The notes under the pieces: generated by a model
The model's input: only the letters and a program-made list of their open reading frames with translations
The model's database searches: none
Told to the model about the DNA's origin: nothing
Shown: one piece after another, positions 51,470 through 63,700 of the stretch
Layout: every line of letters begins with the position of its first letter
How positions within the stretch are numbered: position 1 is the first letter of the stretch
Source: Atrichornis clamosus
Taxonomy: Eukaryota > Chordata > Aves > Passeriformes > Menuridae
Assembly: GCA_013400975.1 (NCBI GenBank)
Contig: WBMZ01005332.1
Span: 62,001 to 126,000 of the forward strand
Reading direction: 5' to 3'
DNA length: 64,000 bases
Program-made: the position numbers and the translations under genes

Positions 51470-52738
51470 CTTCCTGAGCTGGTAGACAGGGATGGGGAAC
51501 AGAACAGGCTCCCCTATCATTCAGCAGGAAGCAGTTACTGATATGCTGAAGCACTTAAACACTCATAAGTCTATGGCACCGGATGGGATTTATCCAAGAG
51601 TACTAAGGGAACTGTTCTAAGAGCTAACCAAACTGCTCTCCATTGTTTATCATCAGCCCTGATTAATTGGGGAGGACTCAGATGACTAGAGGCACGGCAA
51701 TGTGATGTGCATCCACAAGAACAACTGGAGGAAGGATCTGGAGAACTACAGGCCTGTCAGCCAGACCTTGGTGCTCATATCTGTTATGAAACAGATAATT
51801 TTGAGTGTCATCACATATCACATAGAGAACAACCAGGGGATCAGGCCTAGCCAGCATGGGTTTAGGAAAGACAGGTCCTACCTGACCAACCTGAACTTTT
51901 GTGGCCAGGTGACGCACCTGGTGGAGGACAAAAAGTCTGTAGATGTTGCCTACCAGGACTTCACAACCTTTGATGCAGTCTCCCATAGCATTTTCCTGCA
52001 GAAGGTGGCAGCCTATGGCTTGGAGAAGTGCACACTTTGCTGGATTAAAAACTGGCTGGATGACCAGGTTGAGATGGTGGTGAATGGAGCTACATCTAGT
52101 TGGTGGATGGTCACTAGAGTTCCCAAAGGCTCAGTATTGGTCCCAGTTGTGTTTAATATCTTTATCGATGATCTGGATGTGGGGATTGAGTGTACCCTCA
52201 GTAAGTTTGCAGATGACAGTGAGCTGGGTGGGAGTGTTGATCTGCTGGAGGATAGAAAGGCTCCTCAAAGAGATCTGGACAGGCTGAATCAATGGGCCAG
52301 GGCCAATTGCATGAGGTTCAATAAGGCAAAGGGCTGGGTCCTGCACTTGGGTCACAACAACCCCTGGCAGTTCTACAGGCGGGGGGAAGAGTGGCTGGAA
52401 AGATGCTCAGTGGAAAAGGGCCTGGGGGTGCTAGTTGAAAGCAGCTGAACATGAGCCAGCGTGTGCGCAGGTGACCAAGAAGCCCAATGGCATCCTGGCC
52501 TGTATCAGAAATAGTGTGGCCAGCAGGACCAGGGCAGTGAGTGTCCCCCTGTACTCGGCACTGGTGAGGCCACGCCTTGAATCCTGTGTCCAGTTTTGGG
52601 TCCCCCACTACAAGACGTTGAGGTGCTGGAGCATGTCCAGAGAAGGGCAATAAAGCTGGTGAAGCGTCTAGAGAGTGAGTCATAAGAGTGACTGAGGGAG
52701 CTGGGGATGCTTAGCCTAGCGAAAAGGAGGCTCAGGGA
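51470..52738 (+). mobile_element. CR1 LINE, long 5'-truncated copy (main part)
   Basis: The best-preserved retrotransposon in the window. DNA words in family order include GCACCGGATGGGATTTATCC, GAGAACTACAGGCCTGTCAG, GGGATCAGGCCTAGCCAGCA, GTTTAATATCTTTATCGATG, GAGTGTACCCTCAGTAAGTT and CTTGGGTCACAACAACCCC. The copy enters ORF2 upstream of the reverse transcriptase and lacks the 5' end and the endonuclease. At 52738 it is cut by a foreign CR1 3' end and continues at 53041. It is autonomous-type LINE sequence, now dead. Confidence 0.96.
51702..52738 (+). pseudogene. CR1 ORF2 reverse transcriptase, broken
   Basis: The main open frame (51702-52448, 248 codons) begins with a GTG, not a true start, because the copy is truncated. 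It contains [23 protein letters not shown], a motif-A region reading [14 protein letters not shown], the [19 protein letters not shown] block, and the active-site motif FADD (52206-52217), the CR1 form of YxDD. After a stop near 52446 the text passes to another frame ([26 protein letters not shown]), then returns to the first frame ([18 protein letters not shown]) with stops. Motif A keeps one expected aspartate, with FSKAFD altered to TTFD. A reverse transcriptase relic with two frameshifts and several stops; no function is expected. Confidence 0.93.
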
Positions 52739-53040
52739 TTCCTTTTAAATATGTGTTCTGGTTTGAAGTTTAGCTGCATCTTGTTGCATGTGTATTCCTT
52801 CCTGTACCACTGCTCCTTTACCACTGGTTGTGGCGGGTGACTGTCATGCTCTCAGGTCCAGGTGCTGAACCACAACCAAGATCACTTATGGAGATGGGAT
52901 CTCTGTGGCCTGTTTGTAGAGTTGTAGAAGTGTTTGGGCAGTGCTCTCAGGTGGGATTCTTGGAGTTGTCATGTGCAGGGCCAGAAGCTGGAATCGACCC
53001 TTGTGAGTCCCTTCCAACTTGGAATATTCTCTGACAAATC
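52739..53040 (+). mobile_element. CR1 3' fragment nested in the larger CR1
   Basis: This 300-base block separates words that are adjacent in CR1 (AGGAGGCTCAGGGA before, GAACCTTGTTGTTCTCTTC after). Its own end reads ATGTGCAGGGCCAGAAGCTG, GAATCGACCC, TTGTGAGTCCCTTCCAACTT and GGAATATTCTCTGAC, which is a CR1 3' end of a different subfamily from its host. The first 200 bases (from TGTGTTCTGGTTTGAAG) are not recognised as ORF2 and probably belong to a longer 3' untranslated region. Same orientation as the host, and younger than it. Confidence 0.7.
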
Positions 53041-53340
53041 GGAACCTTGTTGTTCTCTTCAACTACCTGAAAGGAGGTTGTACCAGGGAGTGGTTTGTCT
53101 CATCTCCCAGGCAACCAACAACAGGACATAGCCCCAACCTGTGCTAGGGGAGGTTCAGGCTGGATATCAGGAGGAATTTCTTCATGAAAAGAGTCGTTGA
53201 ACATTGAAATCGACTGCTCAGGGAGGTAGTGGAGTCTATGGTCTTAGTTCTATGGTCTAATTGACAAGTTGATAATTGGTCAAAGTTTGGACTCAATGAT
53301 CTTGATGTTTTTTCCAAGCTGAATAATTGTGTTATTCTCT
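53041..53340 (+). mobile_element. CR1 LINE, 3' end of the interrupted copy
   Basis: Continuation of 51470-52738: CTTCAACTACCTGAAAGGAG, AGGGGAGGTTCAGGCTGG, ATATCAGGAGGAATTTCTTC, ATGAAAAGAGTCG, CTCAGGGAGGTAGTGGAGTC, and the tail GGACTCAATGATCTTGATG, TTTTTTCCAAGCTGAATAAT, TGTGTTATTCTCTGG. The last words are a worn copy of the ATTCTATGA-type tail of CR1. Confidence 0.92.
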
Positions 53341-54768
53341 GGCTGTGATAAGGGCTGCAGTAAAGACTGGTAGTAGAGTCCACTAGGCAGAAAAAACCCC
53401 TTGGAATAAAAAGAACAACCAAAAAATAATCCTTTTCTTCCTAAATATCCTCATAAGAGAGTTGTATTTCAGTAAAATTGTCTGAAATACTGGTGTAGAA
53501 AGTCTGACTTTCCTGTCCTTCAAATTTTCTTAGAGAAAATTATTTTCTTTCCAATGCAAACTCCTTCCATATGTGTGGTTAAACATGTTATGTACAGAAT
53601 ACTTTTTTCCAGGAAAAGACAGATTTTAACAACGACATTAAAAATGCTAACATGGAATTTTTCGTGATTGCTAATGTTCTTTTCTTATTTTTGTTTCTCT
53701 GACTCTATGACTTCTGAGTACATGCCATAGTTCTCTGTTCATTTCTGTGGCAGACAATTCCTAAACATTCATTCTGGGCTATGAGTTGAAAAACTGTGTA
53801 ACAAAACTTGAACAGTATTTTCAATGTAGAAGGATGCATAGAAAGTGGTGTGATTTCACAGAGGAAAACAACAGATCAATAGTATCTTGCTGTAAGGTAT
53901 GTTCTTTAACTTCTCAAGTGGTAACATCATGATTTGTCTTAACCAATGGATGCCACAAAGCTCATATGAGTAATACAGAATGAGGATTCAGTCTTTATTC
54001 ACCCTTGTTCTTTCTGAGATTTCTAAACTCCTATCACATATCCTGTAAGCCATCTCTTGTCCAAGCTAAAAAAGCACTTGACCACCTCCATTTCAATATA
54101 TGGAGGTTGTTTTACTTTCTTTGTCTCCTTTTGAACAATTTATGTTTATCCGTGCTATTTTCTTCCCGTAGGTGCGTGAGAATAATTGCTCAAGGTGGGA
54201 GCAAGTCATAGATCTGTACAGTGGAATAATGAAGGGGGTTTTTGGCTTGTCATTCTTTTCTAATAAAAAAGGCAACCCAAATGCTAGAAATGGGTCTCTA
54301 CTACTAAGCTGGTTCCATGGAGCTGCCTGTCACCAAAGTCACTTCTCCACCTCCCCCCTGATGAGATTCTTTTCTTGGTTAATAAGAGTATAAAATGTGA
54401 AGCTGTGATTATTCCATATAAATCACTTTATATTTTTCTACCTTAACCTTCATATGACATTTTATTACTTAATCAGTCAATCTTACAAGTTGCTTCTATA
54501 ATTCTTCAAAGTCTAACTTTATCTTTTATGTGAGATAGACTCATCAGCAGCCTTAACTGCTCATTTTGTTTTGTTGTTACGTGTGGCTCTGTGGATTAGT
54601 ACTGACCCCGACTCAGACCTCTGCACAGTTCTTCCAGGGGCATTTGTTTGGTGGAGGAGACTCAAACTGTGCTCCTATCACCTCTTTCCTGCCTTTAAGT
54701 AAAATAATTAAGTATGCAAGGGCCTTCACACTTCTGATGTGCTATGCTCATATGCTAGGGCTGATTGA

Positions 54769-54827
54769 CAATTCATGGAAATTATAGGAAATCCATGGAT
54801 TTCCTTTGGCAATCCATGGAAATTATA
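54769..54827. repeat. Palindrome between direct repeats
   Basis: A perfect 18-base palindrome GGAAATCCATGGATTTCC (54787-54804) lies between two 18-base direct repeats differing at one base, CAATTCATGGAAATTATA (54769-54786) and CAATCCATGGAAATTATA (54810-54827). All three share a CATGG core, so the cluster holds three related sites in 59 bases. Function unknown; a protein-binding cluster and a template-switch product are both possible. Confidence 0.95.
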
Positions 54828-55520
54828 TCATTCAGTTTGTCGTTAATCTTACGTGATTAAGAATTTTATCTGCAAGACAGACTTAGGTAAATAACCTAGA
54901 GCAAAACTGTTTGTAAATAAATATTCAGAAATTGCATTGTTTCAAACAATATAAGAACCAGAATGGATAGCAGAGTGTGCTGAATTTAGTTGGTGTGGAG
55001 ACATATCTGGAGACTTGCCACTGCTTCACTTCTTTATTCTTTGCATTTTCTTGCAAGATGATGATATCAAAGGCTGCAAATGAAGTTCAGGAAGAAGAGG
55101 AAACAATGCATGTCAGGGAAGTACTTCAGGAAGAGGTTTTTTTTTAGGATGTGAAGATGCTGTAAGTACTTCCCTAAAGAGTTTTGCAGCAATGACTCAT
55201 CTGTCATAAGTGTAGAAATGCTGAAATTTTATTCAGCTATTATATCTTGAGTACTTCATCCCAGTGACAAACATTTTACAATTATATTATTTTGTCATTG
55301 CAAACAGGACTTGGAGAACAAAGTGACAGCATGTCTGGTTTCTGTTCTAGAAATCCAGAATAACTGATGATATGCAGAAACATGACAGCAGTTGGTTTGT
55401 TTTGCTCTTCCTCACTTCAGTAATGACTGTTTGAAACACAACAGCGTTCACCTTATATGCATCTCTTGAGTGCTGCTTTCTTTGAAAACATGTTCTGTTA
55501 AAAGAGAAAATTGAAGGTGA

Positions 55521-55538
55521 GAGGAGAGAGAGAGAGGA
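55521..55538. repeat. AG dinucleotide repeat
   Basis: Impure GA run of 18 bases. Confidence 0.9.
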
Positions 55539-57172
55539 CTCAAAATCACCTATAAAAAGTAATAACTTTTCTCTGAAATAAGACTGATTTCTTAACTGTC
55601 ATTTATTCCTTGACTATCACAACATACATTTCAAAGAAGTGTGAAACAAACAAACCTAATATGAATGAGAAAAACCAACAAAACTCCTCTCAGAAATAAT
55701 TTTTAAACCTTTGTATTTTACTTTTTAATTGACTTTGTCTAAATCTTTGTTATTGCTTTGAAATAATCAGTTCTGCTCATTAAAATACCATCTTTGCTTG
55801 GATTGCTTTAACCTGTCCCTCATGAGGCATGGCAGAAATATACACAAAAGCTGAGAGGTCTGTGCTTTGAGTTAGCAAGGGTTGCACAACTTGGAATGAC
55901 CTGTACTGTTGCTTTTTGACTCTTATTATCTATGGCGACTTGAATGGATAAATTGTTACTGAATACATAGGAAAACTGCTTCGTTGCTTTTGTCAGCAAG
56001 TACTGAGTCCTACAGAGGCCAACGATTTTTATAGTACGTTTTCTGTGGAGAACTTGCGTGTGCTAAAATGCTAATAGGAGGAGTATTGGATAAAATTAAG
56101 ACTGTAGGGAGAATCTGGTAAGGGAAAAAGAAAATCATGTACTCCACTGAAGCATTAATTACTAAGGGAAAAATAAGCACTTATGCTAACAAAAGAGATG
56201 TTCCTAGCGTTTTTCATTTGGAATGATAGATCATATATGGCTACAATACAGAATATTTTTAGGCACATGTAATTATCATATAGCTAGGAAATTTATTTAC
56301 TTTTGAAGATTCTTAGATGTCTGGGTCTTGAAGTACTGTAAGTGAAATTTGTTTCAAAGCCTTGCTTACAAAACAGGTAAGGAGGAAATTATGTTTGGAT
56401 TTCAGAGCTTGATCCAGAAGAAATCCAAATAACAGTTATATGAGGATCTTTTAATGGAATTATTGTTTTAGCTGGAACTTTGATAGTCAGGGGTCTGTGA
56501 CCAGTCTGCACTTGGCAGGGTTTATTAGCATGAGTGTGACTCTACGTTGATTCAGTGATACTGCTCTGAAGACCTGTGCTAGGTTCTTTTCAATGTGACA
56601 CAAAGCTGTGCTCCACTACTTTGTGCACAAAGCTTCTCCTTGGTTATCCTTGTGTTGCACAGCATTTTCTATTACCATAGAGTCCCTTAGAATTGAAACT
56701 GCCTTTGAAGGCAGTGGGCAAAAGCTCAGAAATTGGTCTCCTGTTGTTTACTGGCTATTTATTCTCCCAATGAAAAGAAGATTACCACCTGTTTCAGACA
56801 AGATAGCTTTTTTTCACTGTACCACTAGCCTTTTTCAGAAACTTCTGTAGTGACTGAGAAAAGAAACAACAGTTTCACAAAAGGACGTCTTTTCTTATTT
56901 CATTTCCTGCTGCACATAGGCTATTTCTTCTTCCTAGACTGTCAATTTGACTGTTGTACTAAAAATTGCAATTTTTTTTTTGTATTTCTCAGCTCTTTTG
57001 GACTTGTACTTGCATTGGGGTTTTTTTTGTTTACTTGTTTTTTATAAAACTTAGAAAGAAATTGAATGGAATCCTTAAATGAAATATCAAGTAATAGATG
57101 ATGAAAACCATTCCAAAAGGTCACTCTGTCTAATTTTAAGGTCATCTTCATCCACTTTTTCAACAGGATGTC

Positions 57173-57228
57173 ATACCTTTAGTATTTGTACCAGTTATAT
57201 TATACCTTTAGTATTTGTACCAGTTATA
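57173..57228. repeat. 29-bp tandem duplication
   Basis: ATACCTTTAGTATTTGTACC followed by AGTTATA occurs twice with a period of 29 bases, without mismatch over the compared part. This is a recent small slippage or repair duplication. Confidence 0.93.
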
Positions 57229-58143
57229 GGTATAAATCTCTTTTTATTTTCTGAAACATAGAAATAGCCTCTCCATTTTGTGAGAGATTTTTTCCTCTTA
57301 TTTTCTTATATTACTTTTCTCCCCAGTTCCTCCCAAATCAGGAGCTCACATTAAATACTATGTTTTAGAGGTAAATAATTTCATGTTAAGTCAGGTTTAA
57401 AAAAAAAAATCCATAGTTAGCAATTTTGCATTTCAGAATACATCTTCAGAGTAGAAAAATACTTCTGTCTTCTCATATTTAAAAATAATGCCATTAGTGA
57501 GGAAAAAATTAGGAAAAGTTAGGGTAGAAATGTCAGGATATGTCTATGATTATGGGGTGAGTCATATTTTGATTGCTTCATTTGCTAGCCCTGCCTGCAT
57601 TGTCTGCTAAATAAATTCCTTTTACTGCTTCACTGTTTGCCACTTAGATATGAATTTATAAACACCTTGTGAAGTTTTCAACTTGGAACCATTGGAAACA
57701 TAATTGGAAGACAAGGGAATGTCTCTCTGTTCAGTACTTTGAAGAGTAGTGAAAGGCAAGCATTTGTCTGTTCAGCATTTGTCAGACTCAGTTACAAGAT
57801 CTCACAGTGAAATTGCCTTTGCCGAAGGATGAGCAGTGAATCTGGATTTTTTTGGCCTTTCTAGCTGACTAAAAAGGTCAGGCTGCATGGTTATGACAGA
57901 CAGCACCACCACAATGGTCTAAGTGATAAAGCAAGGAGATGTCAGTACTACCTCACTGTACTGAAAAGCAATTATCAAATAAAACCCTACATTTCAGATA
58001 AGAGTTTTTGTTGTTTGTTTAACAGGTATTTTTTAAAAGCTAACAGACATTTGAGTAGTTTTTTCCCACCACCAACTGTCTATCCTATAATTCTCATCAG
58101 GTCAATCCATGATTAGAAGGGAATTCTTCAGACAGATTAAAGG

Positions 58144-58290
58144 ACAGAATAATTCAGGCTGCAAGGAACTTCAGGATATTGAAAACCTCTAAGAATGGAG
58201 ACTGCATAAGCTCTTTGGGTAGTCTTTTGAGACACTAAGGTTAAAATTCTTTATAGAGATGAAGAACAATCTGTTACAAAGCCAAGAAAG
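58144..58290 (-). mobile_element. Old CR1 3' fragment with internal deletion
   Basis: Plus-strand words in reversed CR1 order: AGAATAATTCAGGCTGCAAG, GAACTTCAGGA, then a jump to GAAAACCTCTAAGAATGG, AGACTGCATAAGCTCTTTGG, GTAGTCTTTTGAG and TAAGGTTAAAATTCTTTATA. The match is looser than in the other copies, so this is one of the older CR1 layers. Confidence 0.62.
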
Positions 58291-60709
58291 ATTTAGGTGT
58301 AATATGTCTTGAATAAAAAATCTTTTTGGCAAAGACAATCTTATATTTTCATTTAAACCAACTTTAAGGCCTATCTTTTCCCTTTAAAAAATTTTCTAGG
58401 TTAATATCCTTAATTTTTTATGTATGCAGAGAGGTTTTAAGAATATTCCTTATAATTTACATTTCTCTCTTTGAAATAATTTTAATTTCAACTCAATTTC
58501 TCAATTTCCAAGCAAGGTATTTGATTATGACTAAGCACAGCATATGGTGTTTGGCAAGCAAAATGCCTGTAATGGAAATGGTCCACAATACTCAGTATCT
58601 CTTTAAGCTGTCATTCATGTAAGTGACTCTCCACCTTGAGTATTAACCCAGTGTACTAATGTTACTTGCTTGAGATATCAAGCTGTAGTTATACTTTCAG
58701 TTAATTCCTTGAAAAAAAATAGATGAGATGATCTTCATCAGGCTAGTAATAATGTGTGACATGCCAAGCATTGAAGCACATTTAAGGAAAAAAACAAAGA
58801 GCGTAAAAAAATCCTTCTCCCTAATTCTTAGTGTAATAAAAAAACCCCCTTAATTCTAAGAAATTTAAACGGTCCAGTTAAAATTTTGAACTATTCAGCT
58901 GTCTCTTTATAATTGCTAAATATAAGACTACAAATTATAGTGGGACCCATGTATGCAGTAGCAATTGTACTTTAAAATATTTTGACTTAAAATATTGTTT
59001 CTCATGTTGTTCATATATTATAATAAGACCTGCAAAGATGCTTTTAGCATGTTTTCCAAAGCAAGTCAAAAGAACACCAAATAAGATCAGTCTTTGCAAC
59101 AGTTTAAATTCTATTTCTCTGTTTGTAGCTTTTCCTGAATTGGAAATGTCTCTTAAATCAATTTACACCTCTTTGGTAAAGTCTACTTAGGAAAAAAGTC
59201 TCCAATTGAGGTCTAAAATATTCCTGTTTTTTTCTTGACACACTTAAGAGTACATTTATAAACCATGTTGTACTTGACTATATGGTTAAAATAATATTTA
59301 TGATCCATTAAAATTGTTTTAGAGGGACACGATGCAAACATTACTCAAGCTTTCTTTGAAAAGTGGTTGCTGATTGTGCTGGCTGCAGTCTCCTGCTTCT
59401 GTAGGATTAACCACAAATGACACTTCACTTGTGCTCATTGCTTAGAAGGTGAACAGGGAAAGATCAGCATTTTATCCATTAAGCCATCAAGGTTCTTCTT
59501 CTTAAATCGCAGATGCAAAGTTTAAACTTGAATCACAAATGTAAAGTTCAGCAGTCTTTGGTGCAGTGCATATTGGTATTCAGTGTTCTAAATGTCAGTA
59601 CACAATGACTGACTATAAAATATATTGAATCATATCACTGAAAGCCAGGAGACAAAGCAATTTTCAGCTAAGTCCAATTTACGTTTATAAATGGAAAGCT
59701 CAGTTTGAGCCCTACTTAGCTGAACAGACAATGCCTGCATGAGGTTAGATTTTTATATGAGCCTGCTTATCTCTAATTATATGCTAATCAATTTGATTTC
59801 TCATTTAAACTCAAACTAGGAGGCTTCCTTGTAATAACCAACTCACATTGAAGCAACAAAGCTGCTTTATATTTACCACATCATCAGGGTTTAATTGCAC
59901 ATTTGGACAATGAAAATTAAGATGGATTCATTTTCACTGTCGTTGCAATGTAGCAGTATACAATGCACTTTTAGTTTGAGCTGACACATTTATTGTAGAG
60001 ATATTAAACTATGACATCCAAATATTTGCTAACACACTGCCAAGCCATTTTGTTCATATTGTTTTCTAAATGATGCACATTGGCTGTGCACTGTTATATT
60101 TTCCATCACTTAAAAATACTGACACTAATTGTATTACTTTGGTATGGCATAGGTCAAAAAAAAAATTGGATAAGCTCTCTTTCTATGTAAGAGAGATACA
60201 GTCCAAATTACATATGAGTAGCACAGATATATTTCCTAGTGCAAGTCCCCAAAGAAGCTAGGAAAAGCATTCTGTATTGCTAAACCTGTGTGCAAATGCC
60301 AGGTAAAACTTCAATTAATTTGTGGGCACTGCAGGAAAAAATTTGGCGAGGTGGTAGTACCTCTTTTCCTCTTCCTACAGACACATAATCATGATGATTT
60401 AAAGCACATTTGAATCATTGTAGTTAAAAGTTTTATTTCTTAATCATGGCTTTTAATTATGCAAACCTGTAAGTAGTCTCTACATCCATGACTTTGAATA
60501 TACCCAAGGGCTTTACTGAGGTCAGTACAAGATAAAGCCGATATCCAAATATTTGTGTGAGTTGTTCTTTTAAAATGCCCAAATGAATATCTTCTTAAAA
60601 TATGTCTGATTTATCTGATTTACTTGTGAACCTTTTGACACATTGAAATTATATTTGTATAAAACCTTTATCCCACCAGAAAATATAGTAAAATATCGGA
60701 AGCAGATAC
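58291..60709. other. Unannotated AT-rich DNA, possible conserved non-coding segment
   Basis: No gene or repeat recognised. About 59640-60060 has the look of conserved regulatory DNA (TAATTATATGCTAATCAATT near 59776-59795 combines homeodomain- and POU-type words). This is an impression only. Confidence 0.4.
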
Positions 60710-60781
60710 AGCAGGGCTGGAGCCGAGATTCCTCTGCTGCTGTGGTGAGACCATGGTGAGACGGGATGTCCCCCCTTTCAA
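60710..60781 (-). mobile_element. LTR-like avian repeat fragment
   Basis: On the minus strand: GGGGGGACATCCCGTCTCAC, CATGGTCTCACCACAGCAGC, AGAGGAATCTCGGCTCCAGC. This corresponds to the CTGCAGTAGAACCTCTGCTCC part of the repeat at 26184-26341 and to the CACCATGGTCTTCACCACGG block I associate with that family. GC-rich against AT-rich surroundings. The extent upstream on the minus strand (to about 60860) is unclear. Confidence 0.42.
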
Positions 60782-63700
60782 AGAATAATTTGTTGTGTTC
60801 TTCCAGTTCTTTGTCCTTGGAGCAGAGGCCGTTTCCTGCAGCTGCTGCATGAATTGACACGTGGCGGTTCAATCTCTCCATTCATTTTCAAAATAGTTCA
60901 TGGTATTAAACTGGTATTATCAGATGGCTGCCATTACCAGTGCTTCTACCATGAAGAAGAAAAGGTTAACCAATAAGAATCAAAACTGTACAACTTCATA
61001 CTGGGTTGTAAGTGAACACAGCAAAACATCTTTCAGTTAATAAGCTTGGGGAGCTCACATGTTGTACCAACATGAAGAATTTCAGCTAGCAAAGGCAGCC
61101 TGAGGCTGTTTGATTGTTACTTATAATTTAAAACAGGTGACCAAATCTTGTGATATGAAATATAAATATTTTTGCAGACTTTTAAAAAGTGGCCAAATAG
61201 TGTTTGGTGAAATTCAGAAGTGGGGTTTTGTTTTGTTTTGTTTTCTCTTTCCCAAAACTGTTAAATGATTCCGCTGAAGTATAAAACAATTTCCATCACA
61301 CTAGAAAGGTTTTTGAGGGTTAATCTACTCTGTCAAGTGAGAAAGATTCCGTAACTGGGCAACAAAACCTTTAGTTATTTCTGTTTTTTACTGAACTACC
61401 ATCCATGCTGAAGCAAATTGCACACTAAATATAGATCACATGTGTACTTAGGTTTTCCCTCCAAATCAAAATTGAACAGAAAGATGGATAATTTTTAAGC
61501 TATTGACCCACCCTTTCTTTGTAAAGTGGCTGAAGAGATGTTCAGGAAGTATGGAACAACTGCATGTTTCAGAAAAGACAAGATTAACAGAAATTTGCTT
61601 GAAATCTTGAATGAAAAATGCCGAATATTACACTAGCACTATCAAAGTGGTGCATGAGACAAATCATGTATGCAGTACAATGACCATGAAAATGGCAGAA
61701 AAAAGCTTAGATCTAAATTTTCTATCTTTTTGCATTCCAAGAAAACCAATATGCAATACGTTTTCTAAGGAGAAAATTTATTTCCATTTTGAAGACTACT
61801 TTCTTTTTGCAGTTTATATCTACAGGTTGAAAGTTCAGATTTAATAGGAGGTCAGTTATATACATATGAATATTATTCTGTAATAATTAGAATATGGGAA
61901 TTTTAGAAAGTACAACTATTCTGCTACCAGGATGCATTTAATCTTGTAATTTGTCCACAATTTTACTATACTTCTGTATTTCTTGCTGCTGAGTTTTCTT
62001 AGTTATTGCCACTTCTTTTGATCATGTTTCCCTTATCATTACTTGACACAATTTACATTGCCTTATTACATCAAATATTGTGAAATATAGTTGGTGGTTT
62101 CAGATGGTGTCTCTGCATGCAGAAAAAAAAAAAAATTACAGCTTGTGCATGGATGTTTTAGCTATTTTACAAGGAAGTCTACCAGTTTAGATTTGTTTTA
62201 GTCCATATGGGTGCTGCTGTTAGGATTTTCCCTTTTGTGGATGTAAGCAAGTTCTCAACCAATTCCAAATGAAGAACCATGTCCCTTTGCTAATGTTGCA
62301 GTGAATGAGTAAACCGGTGCTACGGTATAACACCACACTGAAATGACTAAGACCCCTTTTGGTTTGGCATTCAGCCACCTAAGACAAGGGACAGAGTTTT
62401 CATATGCTTTCAGAAACAAAGTGAGGATGGAATCACTGTAAGGTTCAGTTGTTGAAAATTCAATTTTAGTACTTTTCAAGATATAGCACATTAATGACAC
62501 TGTCAATTTTAATGAGCTGCCAATACTGGACAAAATAACCATCCTTTATTTTAGCTGGACAGATTTCATCAAGTACTCTGAATATGACTATGGTGATGTT
62601 TCACAGAATATGGTGGTCATAATATTTAGCAAAATATGCAGCAGTCAGGCTTCTACTTGATCTTCTTAAAGACATAACAACTCTGCATTATGTACTGGAA
62701 ATGAAAAAATGAATTTTTTAGTAGTTCTGGTTAAATGGTCACAGTGGCCTTATAAGGAAACCCCTCTAAAAGAAACCCCTTTTAATTCTGTCTTGGGAAA
62801 TAATGTCTTCAAATCTCATCAGCTTCAGTTCCTTTGCATATCCACCATTTCATTCCCAGCAGTTTCAGTTCTGTTCTGTTTCAGTTGATGCAGTCATTTG
62901 GTGCTACTTCATCCTTGAACAAGTCTTCTGCATTTTATCTTCTCTGCTTGTCTGAACACATTTTTCTTCTCTATTAGTTCAGGCAGAAGCAGGAACTCAC
63001 CCATCAGGACCTTCCCTTGTGGACTCTGTTTTGCATTATATCCCCTGTTCAGCACAGGAATAGCTTGTTTGACTCCTATCTGGGTAAGAAAACAGAGACC
63101 AAGTAAAATGTGTATGATAAAAAAATCAGTTGAGCAGAACCCGGGGGAAATAGAGTGGAAAATAGGTAAGAAGAATGGAAACACCAGTTGAACAAGAGGT
63201 ATGTATATGAGCAGAGAAGGCTAGGCAGAGCAGCTATATTTACAGTTTGAAAACACTGGGTGAGAGACCATTATACTATTGCTTTGCCAAAGTATAATAG
63301 AGGGAATAAAAGTGAATAGTAAGGTGTTAGAATAGAAGGAATCCTGTGGATAATACAAATATATATATATTGTGAACTGTTTCACTACGTCACATAGAAA
63401 AGGAAATGAAATGACCTGAGAATTATAATGTTACTCTTTCATTTATTTTATATGCATTATTAAGCTGAAAAAGGACCAAGAACCAATTAAGGTTCATGCC
63501 TAAAAATCATTTAAGACTATGAAAAAGAGCTATGACTCCACTTTCTAAAAATAAAATGTTGCATTTCAGATGAACAAACATCTAGTTCAGCTCTTTCTTT
63601 CTTTCTTTCTGAAAAATGCTTGAGAACATAAGGGTAAAAAATAACTTGAAACAATTTTGCAGTGAAAAAAGTGAGCAATAACACACTAAAAGAACGAGAG

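Larger units (their letters stand above)
53341..58143. other. Unannotated AT-rich DNA
   Basis: No gene or named element apart from the small repeats listed separately. Open frames of up to 92 codons show no domain. Confidence 0.5.

Noticed and set aside
51678..52683. Minus-strand open frames of 102, 74 and 121 codons
   Set aside because: Antisense shadows of the CR1 reverse transcriptase, kept open by its codon composition.
60570..60881. 103-codon minus-strand frame as a host exon
   Set aside because: Its GC-rich core matches the LTR-like repeat family seen at 26184-26341, and no splice sites frame it.
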